Below, one piece after another: positions 9,255-17,242 of a DNA stretch of 64,000 nt. Source of the DNA: an uncultured Victivallales bacterium. GTDB taxonomy: Bacteria > Verrucomicrobiota > Lentisphaeria > Victivallales > UBA1829. A model generated the notes under the pieces. It was not told the DNA's origin and searched no databases. It saw nothing but the letters and a program-made list of their open reading frames with translations. Both the position numbers and the translations under genes were made by a program. Where the stretch lies: assembly GCA_944390735.1 (NCBI GenBank), contig CALXRL010000090.1, positions 1 to 64,000 of the forward strand. The letters are read 5' to 3'. Position 1 is the first letter of the stretch. Every line of letters begins with the position of its first letter.

Positions 9255-10052
9255 TCAGTACCTCGAACGGGAGCCGGAACTCTCTCTTTCCTTCATATAG
9301 CGGGAGACATTTTCCTGAAGATATTTCCAGTTGACGCTCTGGAGATCGCGGGCCACGGCGGCATCCTCATAATTCCGGAGACTCATCTGAATGCGTCCTT
9401 TCTGGGTGGCGAAAATAATCATCTCCACCTCTTTCGGGGAGAGTTCCAGCGTGACGGTTCCATAGCTTCTCGCCCCCTGCCCGCGGCCGCTCTGAAGTCC
9501 GTAGTCGCTCCCCGTCGCGATGACACGCACGCGCTGGAGAATGGTCAGCGTGATCGTATCCATGGAGGCGTCGCCGCGCATATCGGGGAACTTGAAGGTG
9601 CCGATCAGATCGACATAGTTGTTCGGCTGGACCAGTCCCGAAACGGAGGCGGTCTGATCCACCGCGATCGAAACCGCCCGGTATCCCGGCTGAATCAGAC
9701 GGGTAACGCCGTCCCGTCCCACGGAAACGGTGTTCTGAAGATCGTTCCACTGCAGGATCTTGCCTTTCTCAATGGGCAGCTGCGCCCGCCGGTTGATAAT
9801 CATGCTTTTGGAGGAGTAGGGAATGTCGCGGCTGGCGGAGATCTGGGAGGCGTACATTTTGATCTTCTTTCCCTGAACGGCGTCCTCGGTGATCGGCTCG
9901 TTTTCCGCGATGTCCCGGGTCACGACAAGCACGGCGACTTCGGTGGTCGCCGCCTGAATTTTCCGCTTCTCCTGATTGATCTGCTGAAAGGTGAGCATGA
10001 AAGCCATCACGCCGAAAAAAACCGCTGCCAAAAGTAAAAGTTTCTGCTTCAT
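9255..10052 (-). CDS. cpaB: Flp pilus assembly protein CpaB (SAF domain)
   Basis: CpaB/RcpC is a periplasmic component that links the inner-membrane platform with the outer-membrane secretin. The 265-residue protein has an N-terminal membrane anchor (KLLLLAAVFFGVMAFML), a SAF domain (about 40-105, VLVVTRDIAENEPITEDAV) and the RcpC part with RAVSIAVDQTASVSGLVQPNNYVDLIG, typical of the family. It is the first gene of the leftward operon; AGGA lies eight bases before the ATG. No convincing -35/-10 pair was seen upstream in 10053-10187. The secretin normally encoded next to cpaB is absent. Confidence 0.92.
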   Translation of the reverse strand: MKQKLLLLAAVFFGVMAFMLTFQQINQEKRKIQAATTEVAVLVVTRDIAENEPITEDAVQGKKIKMYASQISASRDIPYSSKSMIINRRAQLPIEKGKILQWNDLQNTVSVGRDGVTRLIQPGYRAVSIAVDQTASVSGLVQPNNYVDLIGTFKFPDMRGDASMDTITLTILQRVRVIATGSDYGLQSGRGQGARSYGTVTLELSPKEVEMIIFATQKGRIQMSLRNYEDAAVARDLQSVNWKYLQENVSRYMKERESSGSRSRY

Positions 10053-10187
10053 CTGAAATTCCTGTCTGTCATTTGGTTCCTGCGAGTCCGGAGGAAATAT
10101 ACACTGCTGATTTTCAAATGTCTATCTGCACGGCCAATAAAAATGCGCATTTTTTATTCCTGCGGATCCGCGCCGTGTTTCCGGGAC

Positions 10188-10215
10188 AAAAAAAGCCGGC
10201 GGAAAGCCGGCTTTT
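10188..10215 (-). terminator. Rho-independent terminator after the 10248-10769 gene
   Basis: On the minus strand, about 30 bases after the stop of the gene ending at 10248, a perfect 10-bp stem (AAAAGCCGGC paired with GCCGGCTTTT) with a 5-nt loop is followed by a run of seven T. This separates the gene from the cpaB operon. Confidence 0.9.
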
Positions 10216-10247
10216 CGCGGAAGACGGAACAGAATTGCCGCAGCGTC

Positions 10248-10769
10248 TCAATTCCCGCCCAGCGAGAGAGTGGTCTTTCCTCCGCCCAGATTGGTGGAAG
10301 GAGTCTTGGTCGGTTTCTTGAAGCGGGGATCGCCGGGTTTTGCCACGCTTTTCGTGTTTCCGGTGAATTTGACTCCGGTGGTCTCCCGAATCTCCTGATC
10401 GGCCAGATAGGCGATGTATTTCTCATAATCGGGCTTGTAGAAGCGGGCGCGCCCCTCCAGACTCATGACCTCGCGTTTCTGCAGAAACTTGAACGCGCCG
10501 TCCTGAATCCAGACTCCTTTTTCCGTGATGCCGGCGACTTTCCCGCGGACCACAGCCTTGGAAAGAAGCGGAAAAGCGACATTCTCCCCCACCTTCGCAG
10601 GACGGAACGGATTCTCTTTCTTCAAACGATTGATGATCTGAGCGCGGTTCGGCTTCGGAGGAGCTTTCTTCTGAGGCGCCGGAGCCGGTTTTTTCTCAGC
10701 CGCATCCAGCGGCGCGGCAATCAGCACCGCAGCAGAAAGAAACGCAGCCATCAGTAACACTCTTTTCAT
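10248..10769 (-). CDS. Secreted Ala/Lys/Pro-rich protein of unknown function
   Basis: The 173-residue product has a clear signal peptide (MKRVLLMAAFLSAAVLIAAPLDAA) followed by a basic, proline-rich stretch (about 25-50) and a compact C-terminal part with a VVRGKVAGITEKGVWIQDG segment that looks like a small beta fold. I do not recognise a family. A good GAGGAGG ribosome site precedes the ATG. It has its own promoter (10874-10901) and terminator (10188-10215), so it is a single-gene unit beside the Tad operon. A structural or substrate role for that machinery would be guesswork. Confidence 0.75.
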   Translation of the reverse strand: MKRVLLMAAFLSAAVLIAAPLDAAEKKPAPAPQKKAPPKPNRAQIINRLKKENPFRPAKVGENVAFPLLSKAVVRGKVAGITEKGVWIQDGAFKFLQKREVMSLEGRARFYKPDYEKYIAYLADQEIRETTGVKFTGNTKSVAKPGDPRFKKPTKTPSTNLGGGKTTLSLGGN

Positions 10770-10873
10770 TTTTCCAACCTCCTCGTTAACCCTCGTTCCA
10801 ACAGCGATTCTCTTGTTCTGATTGTTCCAGCCGGTCCGTCCCGAGCTTCCGCAGGTCCGGAACCGGACCAGTT

Positions 10874-10901
10874 ACAATATTCCATCTTCCGGAAAAGTCA
10901 A
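10874..10901 (-). promoter_or_regulatory. Sigma-70-type promoter for the 10248-10769 gene
   Basis: On the minus strand TTGACT (10896-10901) and TATTGT (10874-10879) are separated by 16 bases, about 105 bases upstream of the ATG. The rest of 10770-11150 shows no gene or further structure that I can support. Confidence 0.55.
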
Positions 10902-11150
10902 ATGACTCCGGAGGGGATTTTTCCGTTTCCGGCCCTTTTGCCGCACGCCCCCTCCCCTCTTTTCTTTCAGACCGCGCGGAAAAAGGAAAAGTTCCCTCTT
11001 CCGCCCCGAAGGGTCCGCAAAAAAACGCATTTTCCCGCCTCGAAGGACAATATACAGCAAAGAATGGCAATAAGAAAGAAGATTTTCCGGAAAAACGCGG
11101 CTACATTTCCGGCGCAGTGCAACATGAAAATGACAAGTAGAGGTGTTCCG

Positions 11151-12167
11151 ATGAAACAGAATATGCAACAATACTTCCGCGCAATCCAGGCATCTCCGTT
11201 CCGGAGCGCCATTCCTATCCTGACGGCTCCGGGCATTGAGCTGGCCCGTCTGAAAGCATCCGACGTCTTCCGGAGCGGCGCGCTCCAGTTCGAGTGCATC
11301 AAGGCGCTTGCGGAGACGGTGCGCGCGGATGCGCCGGTCACCTTTATGGATCTCTCCGTGGAAGCCGAGGCCTTCGGCGCACCGGTCCGCTGTTCCGAAT
11401 ACGAAAATCCGACCGTTTCCGGAAGCATCGCCTCCACGGCCGAGGAGATCGACGCTCTTCCCGTTCCCGTCCCCGGCGACAAACGGACCGCGGAAAATCT
11501 CCGCTGCGCCGCGCTCTGCGCCGAATATTTCACGGACCGCCCGGTCTTCGGCGGAATGATCGGCCCCTTCTCCCTCGCCGGGCGCCTCGCCGACATGACC
11601 GAAATCATGATCCTCGCCGCAACCGAACCGGAAACCGCCCATGCCCTGCTGAAAAAAAACACGTCGTTCCTGACTGCGTACGCAGAGGCGATCAAACGCA
11701 CCGGGGTAAACGGACTGCTCATCGCGGAGCCCGCCGCCGGTCTGCTCTCGCCGGAGATGTGCCGGGAGTTCGCCGCGGACTATCTGCGGCAGATTATCGC
11801 CGCCGTTCAGGATGAGAATTTTGCCGTCATTCTGCACAACTGCGGAAATGCCGCGGACCGTCAGCTGGAATCCCTGCTCTCAAGTGGAGCGGCGGCGCTG
11901 CATCTCGGGAACGCGGTCGATCTTCCCGCTCTCCTGCCTCAGATCCCGCGGGAGGTGCTGCTGATGGGAAATCTGGATCCCGTGGGAGTCCTGAAAAACG
12001 GCTCCCCGGAAAAAGTCTACGAAGAGACCCTGCGTCTTCTCCAAGCGACCGAACCCTGGAGGAATTATGTGCTCTCCACCGGGTGCGACGTTCCCCCCGG
12101 CGTGAGCATCGAAAACATCCGCGCCTTTTTCCGGGCGAAGGATGACTACAACCGCACGCGCGCCTGA
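11151..12167 (+). CDS. URO-D/MtaA-family corrinoid methyltransferase-like protein
   Basis: The 338-residue protein belongs to the uroporphyrinogen decarboxylase superfamily. It carries H229-x-C231 (in VILHNCGNA) and C312 (in STGCDVPPG), the pattern of zinc ligands in MtaA/CmuA-type methyltransferases that move methyl groups between a corrinoid and a thiol, and not the arginine-rich start of HemE. I therefore favour a methyltransferase over heme synthesis. Start at 11151 follows AGAGGTG; earlier in-frame codons encode an unrelated basic leader. No corrinoid protein or partner methyltransferase lies nearby, so the methyl donor is unknown. It converges on the isomerase gene with a 13-base gap. 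Confidence 0.75.
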   Translation: MKQNMQQYFRAIQASPFRSAIPILTAPGIELARLKASDVFRSGALQFECIKALAETVRADAPVTFMDLSVEAEAFGAPVRCSEYENPTVSGSIASTAEEIDALPVPVPGDKRTAENLRCAALCAEYFTDRPVFGGMIGPFSLAGRLADMTEIMILAATEPETAHALLKKNTSFLTAYAEAIKRTGVNGLLIAEPAAGLLSPEMCREFAADYLRQIIAAVQDENFAVILHNCGNAADRQLESLLSSGAAALHLGNAVDLPALLPQIPREVLLMGNLDPVGVLKNGSPEKVYEETLRLLQATEPWRNYVLSTGCDVPPGVSIENIRAFFRAKDDYNRTRA

Positions 12168-12180
12168 CTCCACGCCGTTC

Positions 12181-13638
12181 TCAGACGATCACGGACTCCA
12201 CGCCGAAGGTGTCCGCGATCTTCGCAATCGTCTTTGCGTGATGGCCGATTCCCAGAGCGAAATGATGGGTCGGTCCTTCCATGCACCAGCGTTTCAGGAA
12301 TGTGCGCACATCGGGCTGGAAGCGGCCGTGCGTGTTGGTGTTTCCGGTCGGCGGGATCGGTCCGGCGACGGATTCCCCTTCCGCGAGGATGAATTTGAAT
12401 TTTCCATCGTTTTTCACTCCGATGGAGAGCATGGTGATCGGACCGGTCCGGATGTTGAATTCAACGCCGGCGCCGCTGCCCGGTTTGCCGTGATATTTCT
12501 TCAGACTGCGCAGAACGGGCTTGCGGTCGGCGATATTCAGATGATGGGGTCCGTCATGACCGACAAGCACGGTATCGCGGGCAAAATCAATCGGATGAAA
12601 TTCGGCGAAACTGCCGCCGATCTCCAGCCGGTCCAGAATCAGCATGGCGATGCAGGTCTTGATATCGAATTCGCCGCACATCGGGAACCCCGCCCCCGTG
12701 AGCAGAGAGTTGCCGACGATGAAATTGGTCACAAGGGTCCGCATTTCCGAACCGGGCGCGCCCTCGTAATAATAGGCGAAGCCGTCGAGTTTTTTCGTTT
12801 CGATGAACCGTTCCAGAGCGACCGCGGCGCGGGATGCGGTCAGAAGATCGGACTCGGTCAGTTTCGTGGTCACGGGATCGGAAACGGGATCGGGAGTGTC
12901 GAAAAAGTCGAGAATCCGGGCGGACATGGCGCGCACAGCGGGATCGTCGCCGGAAAGCGGGGAGAACTCGCGCAGAATCTCGTCCGGCTCGCACTGGACG
13001 ATGTGACAGCCGAAAGTGGCGGTCAGAGCCGTCGGATCGGTCTGCATGTCGAGCATGGCCTCCAGCACATGGCCCATGTGTCCCAGACGGGCCCGCCTCA
13101 GATCGTGCCGGACGTGCGCGATCCGGCACCATTGCGCAATGGCGGAATCAACGTTTTTCTCCCCTTCCAGACGGCCGAGAATCAGATCCGCCACCGGCCG
13201 GCCCATCCTGATCGCGACGCCGGTGAATTCCGGAACGGAGCAGAGATCGTCGTTGCACAGCTGAAGGAAGGTGGTTCCGTGCTCATAATCCATGGCCTCC
13301 AGCGGCTGAAGCGCCGCCAGAACAATCGGACACTCCATGGCGCGCGCAATCGCGCCGAACGTGGCGCTGGTCGCATACGTAACCATGTCGACGAACAGCA
13401 GATCAAGATCGGCCGCCTGAAGTTTCGGCAGCACCTCGTAGGCTTTGCCGGCGTTGTCCACCATGCCGAAATCAAAAACGGTCACGCTGTTCCGCTTGAG
13501 CTTCTCCACAAAAACGGAGGTTTTCCGCTTCATTTCTTCGAGCAGACCGGGAAACTGGCTCCAGTAGGTATCAAGTCCGACGGAGATCACTCCGACATTG
13601 GCATTCAGTTTTTTTCTTCTTTCAATTTTCATATTCAT
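12181..13638 (-). CDS. L-fucose/L-arabinose isomerase-family protein
   Basis: The 485-residue protein resembles the L-arabinose/L-fucose isomerase superfamily: an N-terminal alpha/beta region (GVISVGLDTYW, DLLFVDMVTYATSAT), a middle domain with GHMGHVLEAM, and a C-terminal beta part with DTVLVGHDGPHH, GPITMLSIG and a late histidine pair in GIGHHAK. These enzymes convert aldoses to ketoses with a divalent metal. Substrate is unknown. The ATG at 13638 overlaps the stop of the 809-residue gene (ATGA), so both are coupled and likely work on the same glycan product. It is the last gene of the AraC-led transcript. Confidence 0.75.
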   Translation of the reverse strand: MNMKIERRKKLNANVGVISVGLDTYWSQFPGLLEEMKRKTSVFVEKLKRNSVTVFDFGMVDNAGKAYEVLPKLQAADLDLLFVDMVTYATSATFGAIARAMECPIVLAALQPLEAMDYEHGTTFLQLCNDDLCSVPEFTGVAIRMGRPVADLILGRLEGEKNVDSAIAQWCRIAHVRHDLRRARLGHMGHVLEAMLDMQTDPTALTATFGCHIVQCEPDEILREFSPLSGDDPAVRAMSARILDFFDTPDPVSDPVTTKLTESDLLTASRAAVALERFIETKKLDGFAYYYEGAPGSEMRTLVTNFIVGNSLLTGAGFPMCGEFDIKTCIAMLILDRLEIGGSFAEFHPIDFARDTVLVGHDGPHHLNIADRKPVLRSLKKYHGKPGSGAGVEFNIRTGPITMLSIGVKNDGKFKFILAEGESVAGPIPPTGNTNTHGRFQPDVRTFLKRWCMEGPTHHFALGIGHHAKTIAKIADTFGVESVIV

Positions 13639-16067
13639 CACCATGCAAAATAAAGATATCCGCTGATATTTCTGAATACGGCACAGGGGCCATAGGCGGT
13701 CTGCTCCCATTCCGCCTCCACGAGACAATCCGAAAGCAGATTCCAGATCTTCTCCTTCGAGTTCATCGCCTCCAGCTTCCGTTCGAATCCGAATGGAACG
13801 AAGAAACGCACCTCCGCATTCCGGAAGCCGCTGTAATGACGGCGGGAGGTGTATCCCGGATACGCCGGCATCTGAATCTTCGCTTCGATCACGGAATCCT
13901 CGGTCTGCTTCACAAAGCAGCGGCACTCCCTGTGCCAGCACTTTCCGGGATGCCAGACGGCATTGCCGCCGGAGAGTTCCGTCTCCATCTCCGTAAGCAC
14001 CGGAGCGCCGAGGGGCGTGTTCACCGTCAGGCTCACCGTCGTATCCGGAGCAAAAATGGAAAACCAGAACGCATTGTCGTTCCGGGAGATGCAGCTTCTC
14101 GGAGGAAGCGACTGCGAATGAAACGCGGAGGCATGGAACCTCCAGCCGAATTCCGGAAGGATCCAGCGCATCAGCCGTTCCGCGGGGAACGCCCTGTCGG
14201 GGGGAAGCTCATCAAAGTTGCGCCCGCTGGAAAGCTCCGGATTGCAGGGCAGAATGGATCGGACAAACCCCGCTTTTCCACCGTTTTTCCGTCGCAGAAC
14301 CGAAGCGGCAACGCGTTTCTTCCCGTTCTGAACGGCAAAGGCAAGAACGGCGGCCTCCGATCCCGGAGCGGGAAGCTCCGCGAGTCCTCCGCCGTCAAAC
14401 TGCGGAAGAAGGAACACTCGTTCCGAGAGGCCCTCCCGGCGGAACTCGTCGCACTCCAGGCCGGAAGCATCCATGCGGCATTCGCCCGTGATCTCTTCCG
14501 TCCGGGTCAGTCCCAGCAGGGAACAGAGTTCCGGAGCCGCCCCTTTCAACGAGCCGTAGAACAGAACATCCCCTCCGCGGTCCAGGTGCAGTTGAAGCGC
14601 CTCGAGAAGCGTCCCTTCCGCCGCGGAAACGGGAACCACCAGAACCGCGCCGTCCAGCGTCGACTTTCCCGACGCGGTCAGCGCAGTGAAATTCCCGGTG
14701 CTGATGACCGTGTTCAAGGGGAATCCGGACTGCACGCACTCTCCGATAAACAGATCCTCGTTGAGGACAAGATCCGGCGTTCGGGTTCCGCAGTACTCGT
14801 CGAACGGATAGATCCAGACAAACGGTCCCGGCGCGTCGGGCGCGTTTCGGAACGCATCCATCAGAAGCGGAATCACCTCCATGGGCACCTGCTCCGGCAT
14901 CCGGCCGAAAGTGTCATCCACGGAGAGAAGGGAGATGCTGTTGGCTATTTCCGTCTTTCCTTCCGCGGTGATCCGGCTGACGCTCAGCGGCTGAAAGAGA
15001 TCCCACGGCTCGCGCCCGTAGCGGTCCAGCCACGGACTGTTCATGAACCACGGATCATGAATGTAAAAACGGAACGGAAAACGGTGATCCGGCAGCTCCG
15101 CGACGTGCGACATCCAGGCGACGATTTCCAGTCCGCTTTTGAAATTCAGCGCGGCCCAGGGGGAGTTCACGGGCGGAGCGATCCGGTATTTCCGGTAGAG
15201 CTCCCGCAACGGACAGGCGTCGGTGGCGATCTCGGTTCCGGCGGAGAAATTGCTTCCGCGCGTTTCGATCACAACTCCGGGACAGGCTCCGGTAAAATCC
15301 TCCCAGAAACTCAGCATGGCCCGCGCGGCGGAGGAGGCGTTCTCCGGATGAAATTCATGCTTGTCGAACAGCGCTCCGGTGATTCCCCAGGTTTCAGATC
15401 CGAACCCCATGCCGTTGGAGAGCCAGATGTAATCATATCCGAGATCCCGGGCAAAAACCTGAAACTGTTTTCCCAGAAAGCTCCCGAGCGAGATCCCTTC
15501 CGGAATGCCGTCGGGAAATGCCGCATAGGGCCCGGGATCGGCGTGAAGACGGGAGGTGCAGGTGACAAAACTGTTCGGATAAATCGTATTGCCCTGCGCA
15601 ATCTCCCGGTGCTTCCGGTATTTGAAATCGGAGACGGCGAATTCGGGACCGTTGTCGAATGTGGCGCCGATCCGGATCGGTTTCCCGGTGATCCCGCGTC
15701 CGGTCTCCCGAAGGACTTCGATCAGACGTTTGAGCCACGCATAGGAACGCGGCCCCGCATCCGGAAGATATTTCCGGGGAAACTGATGGGTATTCCGCTT
15801 CTCCCGCTCGCCCGGATGCTCCGGACGGGGACAGGGATTGGCGCAGCCGCACCAGTATGCCCATTCAAATTTCCGGGAGAGATCCCCGGTGTATTCCAGA
15901 ATCTCGCTGCCGTCGGCGATCCACAGCAGAACGGAAACGGTGTCGGCCTTGTCGGTCAGGTTTTTCCACTGGGAAAACAGGGTCCGGCAGACCGAGAACA
16001 TCCGTTCCTCCGAATCGTCCGTGAACGCTTTTCCGCTCAGCTCCAGCGTTACATTGTTCCAATGCAT
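13638..16067 (-). CDS. Large cytoplasmic protein, putative glycosidase-like
   Basis: The 809-residue protein has no signal peptide. I do not recognise a named family. The first two-thirds look like an alpha/beta barrel with carbohydrate-enzyme features (GATFDNGPEFAVS, YDYIWLSNGMGFGSETWG, FRFYIHDPWFMNSPWLDR), and about 430-620 resembles a Rossmann-like trimerisation domain of large glycosidases (ILLEALQLHLDRGGDVLFYGS-type pattern). The C-terminus is beta-rich. AGGAG lies seven bases before the ATG. It sits between an AraC regulator and a sugar-isomerase-like gene, which supports a role in intracellular sugar metabolism. Catalytic residues cannot be assigned. Confidence 0.6.
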   Translation of the reverse strand: MHWNNVTLELSGKAFTDDSEERMFSVCRTLFSQWKNLTDKADTVSVLLWIADGSEILEYTGDLSRKFEWAYWCGCANPCPRPEHPGEREKRNTHQFPRKYLPDAGPRSYAWLKRLIEVLRETGRGITGKPIRIGATFDNGPEFAVSDFKYRKHREIAQGNTIYPNSFVTCTSRLHADPGPYAAFPDGIPEGISLGSFLGKQFQVFARDLGYDYIWLSNGMGFGSETWGITGALFDKHEFHPENASSAARAMLSFWEDFTGACPGVVIETRGSNFSAGTEIATDACPLRELYRKYRIAPPVNSPWAALNFKSGLEIVAWMSHVAELPDHRFPFRFYIHDPWFMNSPWLDRYGREPWDLFQPLSVSRITAEGKTEIANSISLLSVDDTFGRMPEQVPMEVIPLLMDAFRNAPDAPGPFVWIYPFDEYCGTRTPDLVLNEDLFIGECVQSGFPLNTVISTGNFTALTASGKSTLDGAVLVVPVSAAEGTLLEALQLHLDRGGDVLFYGSLKGAAPELCSLLGLTRTEEITGECRMDASGLECDEFRREGLSERVFLLPQFDGGGLAELPAPGSEAAVLAFAVQNGKKRVAASVLRRKNGGKAGFVRSILPCNPELSSGRNFDELPPDRAFPAERLMRWILPEFGWRFHASAFHSQSLPPRSCISRNDNAFWFSIFAPDTTVSLTVNTPLGAPVLTEMETELSGGNAVWHPGKCWHRECRCFVKQTEDSVIEAKIQMPAYPGYTSRRHYSGFRNAEVRFFVPFGFERKLEAMNSKEKIWNLLSDCLVEAEWEQTAYGPCAVFRNISGYLYFAW

Positions 16068-16099
16068 GGCAAACTCCTTCAGAATGGTTCGTTCCCTTT

Positions 16100-16105
16100 A
16101 TTATA
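16100..16105 (-). promoter_or_regulatory. Isolated -10 element (TATAAT) upstream of the 809-residue gene
   Basis: A perfect TATAAT on the minus strand lies 33 bases before the ATG at 16067, but the position 17 bases further upstream (16123-16128) does not resemble a -35 box. This is the form expected for an activator-dependent promoter and the AraC gene ends just upstream at 16168. Inference only. Confidence 0.35.
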
Positions 16106-16167
16106 CATGGAGAAGAGGCGACTCTCTTGGACAATCGGAAAACCCGTTCCGGAAAAAGTTTCAAATA

Positions 16168-17040
16168 TCAAAATTGTCCATATTTTTTCCGATAGGTTCC
16201 GGGATTGTCCGCATACCGGGACCGGAATGCGCGGTAGAAATAACTGAGGTCGTTGAATCCGCACCGGTAGCAGATTTCGGAAATGGAGCTCCGGCTGGAA
16301 CGAAGCTCTCCGGCGGCGGCGGAAAGACGCAGCTCCTTGAGGCGTTCCACAATCGACCTGCCCGTCTGCGCCCGGTAAAGACGGCAGAGATGGCTTTTCG
16401 AAATCCCAATGTTCGCCGCGGTCTCCTCCAGATGAAACTCTTCGGGGAAATGGCGCTCAAGCAGCTGATCGACATATTCGGCGATTCCCGCCGCGCGGTG
16501 CGCCCTCATCTTGCGAACGCCGCCGCGAAGCATCAGAATCAGAAGCTCGACCAGTTTCAGTTTCAGAAGCGGCCGATAGTTCAGCGGGCGCTCCTCATAC
16601 TCCTTTTCCATGCTCCGGAGAAGCATCACGATTTCATGATCGGCATCCAGCAGATAGAGCGGCAGATTTTCATTCTGGGAAAAGGTCCCGGAAAAGATGG
16701 CAAAGAAATGAAAATCATCCTTGAGGGCCGCAAGTTCGTGTTCGATGAGAGCGGGATCGAACAGAAGATTGCAGAGTTCGAGCGAGGGAGTGCTCATGCT
16801 GTATGTCGTCACGGCACCGGGATGAATCAGAAAGAGGGAGCCGGGACGCAGCGGCCGCCGGACTTCATTGAGAAGCAGCTCCCCTTCGCCGCAGATGATG
16901 TGCGTGATCTTCCAGAACTCCCGCTGAAAGCGTTTGGATTCATTGAAATCCTCGGTCCGGTTGACGACATGACGGATCGAAAAGGGAAAATCATCGCTGA
17001 AGAAGGAACTCCGCTTGTAGATTCGAATTTTCTCTTTCAT
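16168..17040 (-). CDS. AraC-family transcriptional regulator
   Basis: The 290-residue protein has an N-terminal sugar-sensing beta domain (about 1-150, with HIICGEGELLLNEVRRPLRPGSLFLIHPG, a cupin-like pattern) and a C-terminal double helix-turn-helix (about 190-288): LEETAANIGISKSHLCRLYRAQ and ISEICYRCGFNDLSYFYRAFR, followed by PGTYRKKY. The ATG at 17040 follows AGGGAG; earlier in-frame codons encode a Lys/Arg-rich, low-complexity leader and are rejected. It lies 100 bases upstream of the 809-residue gene in the same direction and probably controls it and the isomerase. It is divergent from the LacI gene. Confidence 0.88.
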   Translation of the reverse strand: MKEKIRIYKRSSFFSDDFPFSIRHVVNRTEDFNESKRFQREFWKITHIICGEGELLLNEVRRPLRPGSLFLIHPGAVTTYSMSTPSLELCNLLFDPALIEHELAALKDDFHFFAIFSGTFSQNENLPLYLLDADHEIVMLLRSMEKEYEERPLNYRPLLKLKLVELLILMLRGGVRKMRAHRAAGIAEYVDQLLERHFPEEFHLEETAANIGISKSHLCRLYRAQTGRSIVERLKELRLSAAAGELRSSRSSISEICYRCGFNDLSYFYRAFRSRYADNPGTYRKKYGQF

Positions 17041-17174
17041 GCACCGCACTCCCTTTGCAGATACCATACCACCGTCCCCGGAAATATCAATGCAGACAAA
17101 AGAAAAAAAGACATCTCCTTTTCTCCTCTCCCACCTTTTCCCTCTTTTTTTTTCATTTTTTTTCTTCCGTCCCA

Positions 17175-17203
17175 TTGACTTTTTTCCGGAAATATGATAT
17201 AAT
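17175..17203 (+). promoter_or_regulatory. Near-consensus sigma-70 promoter of the LacI-led operon
   Basis: TTGACT (17175-17180) and TATAAT (17198-17203) are spaced by exactly 17 bases, 40 bases before the ATG of the LacI gene. It should drive the regulator, pseudopilin and secreted enzyme genes together. Confidence 0.8.
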
Positions 17204-17207
17204 GAAC

Positions 17208-17219
17208 TTAACCGGTAAA
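17208..17219 (+). promoter_or_regulatory. Candidate LacI-family operator at the transcription start
   Basis: TTAACCGGTAAA is symmetric at 10 of 12 positions around a central CG, the usual form of LacI-family operators, and lies at the expected +1 of the promoter at 17175-17203. It suggests that the downstream LacI protein represses its own operon. Confidence 0.45.
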
Positions 17220-17242
17220 GTAAACGATAAAGAAGACAACAA

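Noticed and set aside
10902..11150. An upstream in-frame extension of the URO-D/MtaA-like gene
   Set aside because: The extra 83 residues are basic and low-complexity; the ATG at 11151 has a ribosome site and matches the family start.
12142..13653. A 503-residue open frame opposite the isomerase-like gene
   Set aside because: Antisense shadow; it starts inside the convergent methyltransferase gene end and has no domain.
16129..16179. GGACAAT ... ATTGTCC inverted repeat as an AraC operator
   Set aside because: The arms are 37 bases apart and the second lies inside the AraC coding end; AraC sites are normally direct repeats.
13836..16247. An 803-residue open frame on the plus strand opposite the 809-residue gene
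   Set aside because: GC-rich third positions keep the antisense frame open; no recognisable domain and no ribosome site.
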